From Oikopleura dioica (lineage: Eukaryota > Chordata > Appendicularia > Copelata > Oikopleuridae), in contig OU015567.1 of the NCBI GenBank assembly GCA_907165135.1, positions 5,151,001 through 5,215,000 on the forward strand: DNA of 64,000 bases, in the 5' to 3' direction. The position numbers and the translations under genes were made by a program. Under the pieces are notes generated by a model that made no database searches, was not told where the DNA came from, and saw only the letters and a program-made list of their open reading frames with translations. Within the stretch, counting starts at the first letter, position 1, and every line of letters starts with the position of its first letter. Positions 1 to 9,894 of the stretch are shown in pieces.

Positions 1-169
1 GAAAAGCTTTGGTTATCGATAATTTTTGTTTAGTCAAGATTTTTTGGCAAGTAGAAGAGCAAAATAAGAGCTGCTTCTGAAACGCGCTGAAAAATATTTG
101 ACAAATGTAGAATCGTTGACAAGTAAATCTCGTTTGTCGAATTCACGGAAAATTTGCACCGCCGATAAG

Positions 170-3100
170 CGACCTTATCGCTGCTGGAGACAAACAACAC
201 GGACAAGGTACTCTACGCGTTCAGAGCGGATCAACTGGATCCAGATTCGAGGAGAAGGTAAGTTCTTAAAAAGGGCAATTTTTGGCGAAAATTTGCAAAT
301 ATCCCGACTCAAGTCAACCACTGACATTTGAAGTTCGGTTTCAACTGCAATTGAAAATTTGTTATTTGTAGATTTCAATTCTCCTGCTCTCATAATGGCA
401 AATGCAGAACCAACTTTGAGCTGGAAGGAAGACTGACATTCCATGGCAATAAATTTACGATTTCAAATTTTCAGGAACGATTTTATTCTCAATTTTGCAT
501 AAAAAAAAAGAATTTTTCATTCATAAAAAAAGTTTAATTAGCGCGGAACATCAGATACAGTATTTCGCAGCATTTGATATCAAAATCGAAATGTTTTTTT
601 TTGCAGTTATTTCTTATAAAAAGGTGATCATATGACTCTGCCAGCTGATATTGACATCTGTTTGCATTCATGAAGAATTTGAAAGAAGTAGAAAGTCTGA
701 TCGTGTGAAAATAAAATCGTGAAAAGCTCACAGACGGCGGATACTGGATTTACATGCTTTCTCACCAGGGCGACCTTGAATTCGAAGCATCTTCTGAAGT
801 CTCCTTCATTCAAGTCTGGAACCAGGACTCGACCGTCTCCGCCAGCTGGACGCAAAGTCCTGGAGCAGCGAGACAGGCTGTTTGCCAAGGTGAGTGGGTG
901 GAAAATCGCTTCCTCTACTGTACTTTCTCAAGTACGGATGTTTCAAGTAGGAAGAGGAAACTTTCAATCGAGAGCCATCAAAATGTTCGATAAAATGAAA
1001 GTCGAGAAATCACGTGATTGAGATACTCATTTTCATAGACATTTTTCTACCATTTTTATTGCTAAAAATCATCACGAAAATTCTAGCATCGTCAAACCCC
1101 GCCCCGAAAATCGAGTGGGCCGATTCAGCTGTTCATGAAAAATCTTCGCTCTCTTGCTCCTCAACGATTTCGACCAGGTCTTTATCAGAAGAAGACCTCT
1201 CAATCTCCATTTCAAAAGGTCAAAAACTCATTCAATGCCGCCTATCCACCCAAAAATGGACCCTAGACGAGTTGGCCGAAGAAAAGCGCTCCTCAGAATT
1301 GTATTTTGACTGGCCAAAGTGGGAGCGCAAACGACTTTACAAGCCCGATCTGAATGAAGCGTTCGATTTTACAGTGCTTTTATCGGGACAACTGATTGTC
1401 GAAATTGAGCAAGTTCCAAAAACAACATCCGGAGTGGCCATTGTGACGCAGGACACGCTTCACGCCACGTCAGGAAGTCGATATCTTGTCGGACAGGATT
1501 CAATAAAGACGGCTAACGGGGATTTTACAGTCGCTCAAAATACCGAGGAAAAAAAATTGCAAGTGAAAGTGGAGAAATTTGGGAAAACTGGCGAGTTCGG
1601 ATTCTTTGTTGAGTTTTTTGATGAAAATGGAGTTTTGGGGGAATCGAATGTTTTTCACTATTCAGGAACAGATATAAACCATTCGTTTTGAAAGCCAATC
1701 AGATCCCATAATTCTCTTTCCTGAAATCTTATTGGCTGAAAAAAAAGCGCAGCTCTTTTTGACCAAATCAATTTCGGGAATAGAAACTCATTTTGGGCAA
1801 TTTTTATTGGTCAAAATTTTTGACTCAAAAACTCGATAAAAAATATATCTTCGAAAAGTCGTCGGATCAGAATCAAGTGGTCAACCCTCCGTCCAACAAA
1901 TAACCGACCATGTCTATTCCACCGAAGACCTCCCTTACTCCCTGATCGCAATCTGCGAGCAAAAGTTCTACTTTCCTCTGAACAAAATCTGCTGGTTCCG
2001 AAAGCGCTCATCCGAAAACAAACCTCCCGAGCCGATAACAAAATGCTTCGAGCATCAGAAACTGCCGCTGTATTTGAACTACACTGAAATGGTCGAACTG
2101 GAAGAATACGATATCGGATGTGCTTCGGCAAACAACTTGGGGACGATTATTTCACCGCTGATTTCGATAAGCGCGAGGCAGGTCAATGCTTTTGAGCCGC
2201 CAAAAGAGGTTGAAATGACGACAGGGAAGGGATGGAACATTTTCGGCTGCGATTCTTGAAGAAATTCGCTAATTTTTGCTGTTTTTATCGAGTATTTTTG
2301 CCTGTTCAAACCCTCGAAAAAAAGACATGGAAGAGTACGTCTGTCGTGGAATTTACAAAACACCTGCGGCGCCTCCTCATTGCTCCATTTATGGTATTGA
2401 TTTACATGCCAACTGCCGGAAATTGTAAAAAACTCTCATTTTCAGGCACGGTGGACGGGTCGACATTTGAAAGTGGCGAGATGGAGGCGGAAATGGATGG
2501 CGATAAATTTTCTTGTAGAACTGGAGTTAGTTCTAATCTTCCGGGTAAGGGTCTATTTTAAGGTCTGGTGGTCATCTTTTGACTCGTATTTTAAGCCTCC
2601 CTTATCTGCGAAGTTTCAACCAACGAATTTCCTCCTATCTCGTCCGAGCTCTTCCAAAACGGCGATGAGTCCAAGCTCGCCGTTGGTGTCGTCGTTGGCA
2701 TCTGTGTCGGAGTCTTTCTCCTTTGCCTTGGCGTAGCGCTTTTCTTCGTCTTCCGAAATCGCAAGAATCAGAAAAGTCGAGCTCCTTCGATTTCGTATCC
2801 TGAGTCGGTTGTCAACGGACATGCGACTGCTGGAAGCTTCAATTCCGGAAAACCAAGGCAGATTTCGACGACTTTTGTTGGCAACTACAATCAAGAAAGG
2901 TTGATAAAATTGAAAGTGACTGGTAAAGTAAAAATTATTCCTAGCGATTCGGAGTACTCAGAAGAAGAGGTTTACTCGGAGACCGATGAGTCATCAGAAG
3001 ATGAAATCGCCAGAATCAAGGTTACCTTTTTGAAAAAAAAAATTCTTAGCTAAATTTTTTCCAGAGCAAGTATCGTAGTCAATCTTCAACCAACCATCAA

Positions 3101-3349
3101 TCAAGCCGATATCAAGCTGTCCCTCTTCATCACGACACAACTACAGTCGACCTCACCCTCAGTCGCCCTCCACAGAATCATCATCATCAAAGCCTTCATG
3201 CGCCAAGCTACAGTCCTCCGCCCCCACCAGAAGCGACGGAGGAGAGCATTCAGATTCTCAAACAGTTCCAGAGCATTTTTACGGCGAATGAAAATGCGAA
3301 TCGAAAAGGTCGCAGTGGAAGCAAATTTCAAGAATCTGTAGTTATTTGA
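170..3349 (+). CDS. Single-pass type I membrane protein, adhesion (Ig-like) type, multi-exon; 5' end may lie outside the window
   Basis: Coding exons can be followed at about 170-256, 371-475, 726-891, 1088-1680, 1859-2255, 2340-2399, 2447-2544, 2604-2899, 2943-3019 and 3064-3349. The ectodomain carries paired Cys and proline/Trp patterns of Ig-like domains (NPAPKIEW near 1095; a DIGCASANNLG strand near 2110). A transmembrane helix (LAVGVVVGICVGVFLLCLG, about 2675-2730) is followed by a basic stop-transfer FRNRKNQK. The cytoplasmic tail has an acidic SEEEVYSETDESSEDE stretch, a His/Pro-rich segment and the C-terminus ESVVI, a possible class II PDZ ligand. The GCCAAG/gtgagt junction at 891 to ctag/CATCG at 1087 and the exon joins around the TM are in phase. 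The join after about 1640 needs a GA-AG intron. AATAAA follows at 3372. The family name is inferred; the first exon and signal peptide were not identified. Confidence 0.6.
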
Positions 3350-3630
3350 TTTTCTCATCTTTATAATGTGAATAAATGTACAACATATAAAAAAGATGCC
3401 GAAGAAATTGGCTCGTTATAAACTCATTATGGTCACTTACGATTATGATGATAATTTTTTTAACTCTTGGATAATTTATTTGAAAATTGTCAAAATTTTA
3501 AGGACGGTGATTATAAAGAATTCTGATACAACTGGGTCATAAGAGCATTTTTGAGAGAGAAGAAGGAAGTAAGGCAACATTATGTGGACTATGATATCAA
3601 AGTCGACCATTTTCTTTGCTTTTAACGCAT

Positions 3631-4454
3631 TTAAAATGGGTTGCAGCTTGTCAGTGCGCTGACACAGTTTTCGATAGAAGGGTCTTCTGTGCATGTTTTA
3701 ATTTTCGTTTCACATTCGTCGGAGAGAACACCAGCGCAAGTTGCTAGCGCATTAAGACACGGAGTAACAGTCTCGAAGGCAGCGACACATTCAGCGATGG
3801 AAGTGGCACAGCCCCACCAGGAGCCGCTCTAGAAAAATCTTACTCAAAGAAGTCAAATAAATCTGAGTGTACCTCGAGCATGTTGTTTCCGGCGCAAGAA
3901 TTCTTCCAGTCGCTTGACCATCCGGGCTTTCTGAATTTTCCGTTCTGGCAATGAATAATCCCCTTGACTGTTTGATCCTTGCAGACGACATCGTAGTAGG
4001 CTCGCTCCTGATCGACGATTTTTCGCGGGGAAAGGACACCATTAGCGATGGGCGTTGTAGCAGCCTTGACGCATCGATTTTGATGGCCTTTTTCTTCACA
4101 TTTTAGGACGGCTCCGGAAAGATTTCTGCGAAATGTTATCATTGCTGGCATTTAGTCTTATACGTACTTTGTGGAGCTAGAAATCTTGTTGCAATTAGTA
4201 ACGAAACTAGGCGAGTCCTTCTTTGGACGAACAGTCCAATTTGGTTTAAAACCCTTTTCGCAAGAAGGTTCGCATTTGATCTTGTTCCCAGTCACAGTAT
4301 CTTTGCAGCCCCAAGCGCCATTCTCGATGGGATTGGCAGCAATCGTTTCGTTGACTTCCCCGCCGCAGGTTAAGTGGATGGCCTCGCTGCAATAAGCACC
4401 GATTAAGCACCAAGCTTTAGCTTGAGAGACAAGTAAAAATTTTCCAAGTTTCAT
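3631..4454 (-). CDS. Secreted cysteine-rich protein, sushi-like modules
   Basis: Three exons, 4168-4454, 3873-4125 and 3631-3828, splice with canonical GT-AG sites in phase and give a 245-residue protein. Met1 is followed by a hydrophobic signal-like stretch (MKLGKFLLVSQAKAWCLIGA). Two Cys-bearing modules follow with the spacing C..NPIENGAWGC..T..NKIKCEPSC and C..TPIANG..VVCKDQTVKGIIHC, similar to each other and to CCP/sushi domains. The last exon encodes a compact module with Cys at short regular intervals (WWGCATSIAECVAAFE and on to TSCNPF). The product is probably extracellular; the partner is unknown. It is convergent with the upstream (+) gene, whose stop is 282 bases away. The domain family is by eye only. 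Confidence 0.72.
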
Positions 4455-5925
4455 TTTTCAATTTTATGTGTACTTATTTTCCGATATGCGCTTCCTTATA
4501 TAGGGCTCAACATGCTCTCTCGAAATATAGAGTGCGTAAGAGCGCCCCTTTTTTATGAATTCTCTTGAAAAATGCTCATTCCACCTCCCCACGAAAGCCT
4601 GAAATGAAAAAACGATTTTCCGAACTTTGACCAGTATCTTCTTTATATTGGTCTTACGTACGCTGATCAAACGCTCATTTGAAACCTCGTTTTATAACGA
4701 ATAAATTCTAGTAGAATCAGCTCATTATCTTGCCATTCGCTCATGCATGATAGACTGTCAAAAAGAGGTCATTTTCAAATTGTATCTTCTTATTTTTGTG
4801 GCCTCTTTTATAGCAAATCTTTTACCTGTAGAAGAAAGATTCGACCCTTAACTTATTATTCTGGTTGAAGTAGCATAATAGAAAAAAATTTCTTTTTTTA
4901 ATATTTTTTCGAGTTTTTTCGGCGTTTTTTGGTATTTAATCGCAAAGATTCCTAGCACGGTTCTTTTATTTCTTGTCTACACATTCTAAGCTTTCGATAC
5001 ACCCCTTATTTGTCCTCTGAAAAATCATTGAAAAATCGAAAAAAATAATCGATTTCTACGCTAAACACAATTAACAAGCATTTTCCCGAGCTTTGAAAGG
5101 CAAAATTTAGGAGATGCATTCATGTAAGGGGGTTCAGTGAAAACCCAAAAATTGCCCACCTAACAATTGGCCGCTTTTTCAGATATAAAAAACCCTCCAT
5201 GAGAATAAGGCCCAAATGATGCCATTTCTGATCATTTTTGGCTTTTTTTTTAAGTGTATAAATCATTCAAAATGACTAAATTCTAATAAGAATGTCTTCA
5301 ACAAGGAAAAATTTGAAAAATTCATCAAAAATAATAAAATCATGCCGATTTTTGAAGATTTCGAAATTTAGCATTTTGAAGGGGAAACTTGGCTAGCCGG
5401 CAAAGAAAAAAAAAATTTTTCCGGCCAATTTTTGGATTTCATTGAACTAAGATATATTGAAATCGTGTAAGTTAAGGTTGTTTGCATCATTATGAGAGAG
5501 TTTACTCACTAATCAGGCGCGGAGCCCATATGAGCTCATTAATTTAATGAATTTCAGAAATTTTTCGAACAAAATTTCGAACGTAGCCACCCTACACCCA
5601 AATAATCTTCAGAACACGAGGAATCTAGAAATAGGACATATGGAACTTAGTCAAAGTTTTGAAAAAACGGGGGGTGATCCATTAAATTAAGGAACTCGAT
5701 TCTTGGGAGGAATTTAAACTAAGAACAACTTCAAGCAATTCGGCTGAAACTCTTCCAAAAAGAAATTTAAAATTCAAGTACTTCTTGTACTTTAACAAGT
5801 ACAACCGTCTGCATTTAAAGGACCTGGCCGAGCAAGTGCTGCCCCTTTTTCATATTCGCCAACATGGTGCACCAGCAATTTTCATGAACCACCCTTTTTA
5901 TTCAGGAGACTTTCTTAATGCCGTA
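4455..5925. other. Intergenic, no gene seen
   Basis: AT-rich sequence with many short homopolymer runs. I find no exon with consistent phase and splice sites on either strand. The short open frame at 4464-4670 (-) has no supporting features. The first few hundred bases presumably hold the promoter of the (-) Cys-rich gene. Confidence 0.5.
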
Positions 5926-6590
5926 CTAATAATACGGTAAATTCAGCAGTGTCAGTCCGCTGCCCTTCCTCTTTCGCTTGAGTAAACCATCGCCGGACAA
6001 AAGAAGTTGATTCAGATTCTTCCGCTTTCTGAAGATCACACTCTTCAAAATTTCCCACATCTGAGATGTTTCTTTAAAAAACATGACTCTCGCTTGATCT
6101 TCCTTTGTCCGCTTATCGCCTCGCGACTTTTGTGCAAATTTTATTTTTAGCAAATTTTAGCAAAAGACAGAAATTATCACACCTCGTCTTTTTGATCAAG
6201 TGCCAGAGCGATTAAGGGAGTACCAGTCGAAAAGAGGTCAAAGTTGCAAAAAGAGAAAAACGAAGCACTTTTACTAAAAAATCGATCAAAAAGGTAATTT
6301 AAAAAAAATGAAGAAAAAATCATTTTTTTTTTTAAGAAAAAATAAACAAAAAACTTGATTTTCGTCCAAAAACCCGCTTTCAAAAAAGAATTAACGGGAT
6401 TCAGAGGACCATAATTGGGGTGAATTAGCGACAATTGCTTTCAAAATCAGAAGGCGTCTCAAGAAACGTCGACTTTGGCGGCCTTTTCGAGATCGAAAAT
6501 ATCTGAAAATAGAGCGATAAAAAATTTTGTGTTGCAGGTAAACTTGAAAATGACGGGTTGGGAGCAAGTTTTTAATTGTGCAATAAAACA
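5926..6590 (-). CDS. Partial gene of unknown function, basic C-terminus
   Basis: The last exon ends at 5926 and encodes a Lys/Arg-rich tail (SRGDKRTKEDQARVMFFKET and on to SGLTLLNLPYY). It joins in phase 0 to an upstream exon near 6180-6260 (FDLFSTGTPLIALALDQKDE) through an intron gtgtga...caaaag. Further upstream, coding-like sequence near 6380-6530 (either SLIHPNYGPLNP or a DIFDLEKAAK frame) may belong to the same gene, but the junctions cannot be fixed by eye. No domain is recognised. Confidence 0.4.
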
Positions 6591-6599
6591 ACCTTTGCT

Positions 6600-7230
6600 T
6601 GGATTTTTTTCTTGGAAGCAGGAAACAAAATTTGACCTTTGGTTAAGTCGAAGACAGAGGGAGTGATTTTTATTTGAAGGAGAGATAGGTTGCCAGGCTT
6701 TCAAAAGGTTAGGGCTTAGGCAAAATCCCGAAGGCAATAAAGGAAGAGCACTATTACTGATTTTTTCTAGAGGAAAAGGGAAGAAGAGAAATAATTATAA
6801 AAAGTGGAAAATTTGATTTCGAAATTTTTTCTCGAAAAAATCCCTTTTTTCTTTCTTTACTGTGAATTTTTATAAGATTTCATTCCATAAATTCAATCAT
6901 AGCTTTTATTCTCCCTTTTTTCATCCCCTTTTTTCTGAAAGGATGCTTGAAAGGGGGGATTATCCTGAAGATCAATTCAGCGCACGTCCATCTCAACCAT
7001 CAAAGCCATAATTAACCCTTGACTGCCTTTTTCTGGCAAAAGACAAAAAGAAGAAATTTAAATTAATGATTCAGACGAGCGCCGAGATCGATAAAAACGC
7101 GCGTGCAAACCATCTGGCCCTTCTACTCCAACTCAAGGCCAGAACAGAGAAAGAAAAAATTAAACACTCGAAGAAAAAGATATATTTCAAGCTTGAAATT
7201 GATTGAAGGAGGAACTTTTTTGAAGAAAAA
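6600..7230. other. Intergenic, no gene seen
   Basis: AT-rich; no supported exon, RNA gene or clear repeat. It should contain the promoter of the downstream (+) lectin-like gene. Confidence 0.45.
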
Positions 7231-7270
7231 AATGTCGCCAAGAGAATCGTTTTTGTACAGTAGCGAAGAA

Positions 7271-8188
7271 ATGGACTTTTTATCAGGTACGATTTCCTGT
7301 CGAAAAAAATCTAAGCAGTTTAAAAAAAAGGAATAAGAAAACCATAATTTTCTTTTTTGAAGGAAAAATTGGATATTTTCGGCTCGCAGTCCTAGTGAAA
7401 AAATAACATTAATCCTATCAGCAATCTCTGATTATGGACTCACCTAATCCACCCACTTTTACTCCTCATAATAGCGAGTTTTCTAGCGCTTTCCTGGTGC
7501 CTATCCCAATCCGCCCGGCTGGTGCACCCTTCACACATCAACAGGCTCACGTAAGTCCTCCAAATTGCCACTAATCGCTTCATAATCGCCCTGCTATCTG
7601 ACTGCCACCCTCTGAGGGGGTTTGTTTGCGCTCTGAATTTTTAATACCCATTTAATTTCGAGATCAGAATCAACATAAATTTTAAATTTTAGGAGCAAGA
7701 TTCCGATTCAAGCTTGGGTGGATGGAATTGCCCTGCCGAATTCGACCTTTTCTAGTTCTTATGGCGGCGTTTTGGACTTTCCGAACTTAAGTGAGAAAAA
7801 ATCAAAATTTTGCCTCGAAATATTTTTCAGAAAACAACGAAGAGAAGAGTCAGCAATGCCTGTACAAGTCCGATTTCACCATTTTAAAATCGGCTCCTTG
7901 CAGCGAGAAGAAATTCGCCTTCTGCGACTCGCGGCACTTCAACCTCTTGCAAGCCATCGACAGCCTGGGCGAGTCTCTTGGGGACGTAGCGCTGGCTCCG
8001 GTCGATGATTCAATCAGGTTTTTTTTTCATCGATTTCCAAGCTCTTTATTCATGAAAAATTTTTCAGCGTGCCAGTTCTGGTCATTTGCAGTGTGATGGT
8101 GATTTCGATGGCTTTGGCTGTGATGATCTACATTTACGAAACCTTCTTTTCGAGACGAAATTCAAAAGTAGCTTACTACCTTAACTAA
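7271..8188 (+). CDS. Short type I membrane protein with the C-terminal half of a C-type lectin-like domain
   Basis: Five exons splice in phase: ATG at 7271 (or in-frame ATG at 7232), gtacga donor at 7286, then exons about 7479-7549, 7692-7790, 7832-8017 and 8069-8188. The product is about 165 residues. The N-terminus (MDFLSASFLALSWCLSQSAR) is a signal peptide created across the first splice. The middle carries the second half of a C-type lectin fold: AWVDGIALPNSTF, then CLYKSDFTILKSAPCSEKKF and a final AFC, matching the W.D..C....F.C end of the family. The first half, with its leading Cys pair and helices, is absent. A TM helix (VPVLVICSVMVISMALAVMI) and a short basic tail end the protein. 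AATAAA lies at about 8250. Loss of the canonical EPN/WND calcium motifs suggests no calcium-dependent sugar binding. Confidence 0.7.
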
Positions 8189-8321
8189 AACCTCCAAATA
8201 ATCGACTATTGGAATCTACCTCGCTGTAAATATAAATTATATCTTATTCGAATAAATTATGGAAACTGAGAAATAGAGAAGTAGCTGATTTATTGGAAAT
8301 TGTTGACGGAAGATTTCAATA

Positions 8322-9017
8322 TTAATATAAGCCAAAATAAGGAAGACTAGAAGAAGAGGGAAGAGGAGAATCAGGAGGAGTAGCACACGGGGAGACAGTA
8401 GGAGATTCGGGCGGAGTAGCAGCTGGAGAGACTGTAGGAGTCTCAGGCGGAGTAGCTGCAGGTGATGGAAGCTCGTTAATCCTTTCAAGCTTGTTTTCCG
8501 CGATCTTCTTCGATCGCTCGAGCGGGATGCAGATTTTTCTTGGCCCTTTTACAACAAAAGTCCGCGTCTCTCGCTCGAGCTCTTTGATTCTTCTTGAATT
8601 CTTCGTGACCTCTTCCCGCAACTGCTCATATTCCTCTTCCCTCAACTCTCTCGCATCATCCTGAGCTTTCATATTCAGTTCTTGCGAGTCAATACTGTTG
8701 TCAAGAGCCTCCAACTTCTTCTCCAGTGCTGCTATTTTCCGTCTGTGTTCTTCTATCATCTCTGCATTTTCCTTTCTTTCGAATTCTCCCTCGTTAGTTT
8801 TCGCCATGAGAAAGCAAACTTTTTTGCTCAATTTTTGATTCTCGTCCTCTAATTCGGCAATTCGCCCTTATAATTTTTAAATACCATATAAGTAAAATAA
8901 TCAATACTAATTACCCAATGTTTCTATATTCACAGTGACAGTGTTCTCTGTTTCTTCAGATAAGTAGCTTTCACTCTCATATCCACTCACGGAACTTGCA
9001 CAAAATGATCGCGGCAT
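8322..9017 (-). CDS. Coiled-coil protein with a C-terminal proline repeat
   Basis: Two exons: ATG at 9015-9017 encodes MPRSFCASSVSGYESESYLS and an acidic stretch, then a canonical intron (about 8872-8918) joins in phase to a long exon ending at 8322. Residues about 35-150 form a heptad-type coiled coil rich in Glu/Lys/Leu (IAALEKKLEALDNS, ELREEEYEQLREEVTK). The C-terminus contains three near-identical 12-residue repeats of the form SPAATPPETPTV, then a Ser/Pro tail. No signal peptide or membrane helix is seen, so it is probably cytosolic or cytoskeletal. The family is not recognised. It lies tail to head behind the SLC7-like gene on the same strand. Confidence 0.7.
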
Positions 9018-9265
9018 TGGTAAAAATCTCCTGACTCTCAGACTAGGCTCTGAGACCAAGCTATCGCGCTTTATTTCGTTTTAATTAGTGTTCTATCACG
9101 CGGCTTAGACTACGACTTTTAAAGCTTTTGTCAGCTAAAACAGGCGATAAATTATTTTTACAAGATGTCGTAAACCTATTATATTTTCTGTTTTTTTTCT
9201 GATACGCAAGAAATTGTTTTTTTCTGATAGTAAATTGGCTTGCAAAATTGGTTGCTTTATAAATC

Positions 9266-9446
9266 CTTTTTGTCAGAATCAAGAGGAACAACTTCAAAAT
9301 ATTTTTGAATGAAAAGTTCGACGCGCTCGAAAATGCGGAATGGTAGGCTGAGCTTGAAGAAAACAAATGGAAAGTAGAATATCAGACCGCCGAAAGCCAT
9401 GGCGGCGGCGATTGCATATGCAGGACTTGGGTACTCTAAGACTAAA
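9266..9446 (-). other. Duplicated terminal exon of the SLC7A9-like transporter
   Basis: This segment is a close copy of the transporter's last exon at 9895-10075. It starts after an intact acceptor (tttttagtcttag) and keeps an open frame from [17 protein letters not shown] through [17 protein letters not shown] to a stop, with only a few residue changes (V to L, final E to L). No other transporter exons accompany it. It could be an alternative 3'-terminal exon used by the same gene or the remnant of a recent partial duplication. The preserved splice site and frame favour the former or a very young event. Confidence 0.7.
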
Positions 9447-9648
9447 AAGCGACAATCTTTGACCTACATTACTTAAATTTGTGAGCTAAAAGTTCGTCTA
9501 TTTCTTGAAAATAGACCGGAAATGATGTATAGTCTGCTCTAAAAACCCAGTTGTCTATTTTTACATCCTGGCTCGCTTCTTTATATGCAGGGTGAACTTG
9601 ATCGAATTATAAAAATATTTTATATTTAATAAAATAAAAAACATAAAA

Positions 9649-9813
9649 ATGAACGTTCCAAGAGATCAAGCCGATGTTCCTCGGGACCAAGGCGATTTCC
9701 CTCGGGACCAAGCTGATGCTCCTCGGGACCAAGCGGATGTTCCTCGGGACCAAGCCGAGACACCTCGGGACCAAGCCGATATTCCTCGGGACAACCAGGA
9801 TAAACCCCGTTAA
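9649..9813 (+). CDS. Micro-ORF of VPRDQAD heptad repeats
   Basis: An ATG in an A-rich context (cataaaaATGaac) opens a 54-residue frame ending in TAA. Six to seven copies of a 21-base unit encode a charged heptad: NVPRDQAD, VPRDQGD, FPRDQAD, APRDQAD, VPRDQAE, TPRDQAD, IPRDNQD. Base changes between units often preserve Pro-Arg-Asp-Gln. A TATA-like stretch (ttataaaaatattttatatt) lies about 40 bases upstream and an AATAAA at about 9862. The other (+) frame is also open but gives a less regular peptide. It sits between the two copies of the transporter terminal exon. Expression is unknown; it could also be a non-coding minisatellite. Confidence 0.45.
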   Translation: MNVPRDQADVPRDQGDFPRDQADAPRDQADVPRDQAETPRDQADIPRDNQDKPR

Positions 9814-9894
9814 TTTTCCACTTCTTTCTACTAAGTCATCCCTTTTTCAAATTCTGCATTTGAAATAAATTTTTATAAATATATGTCCTGAGTT

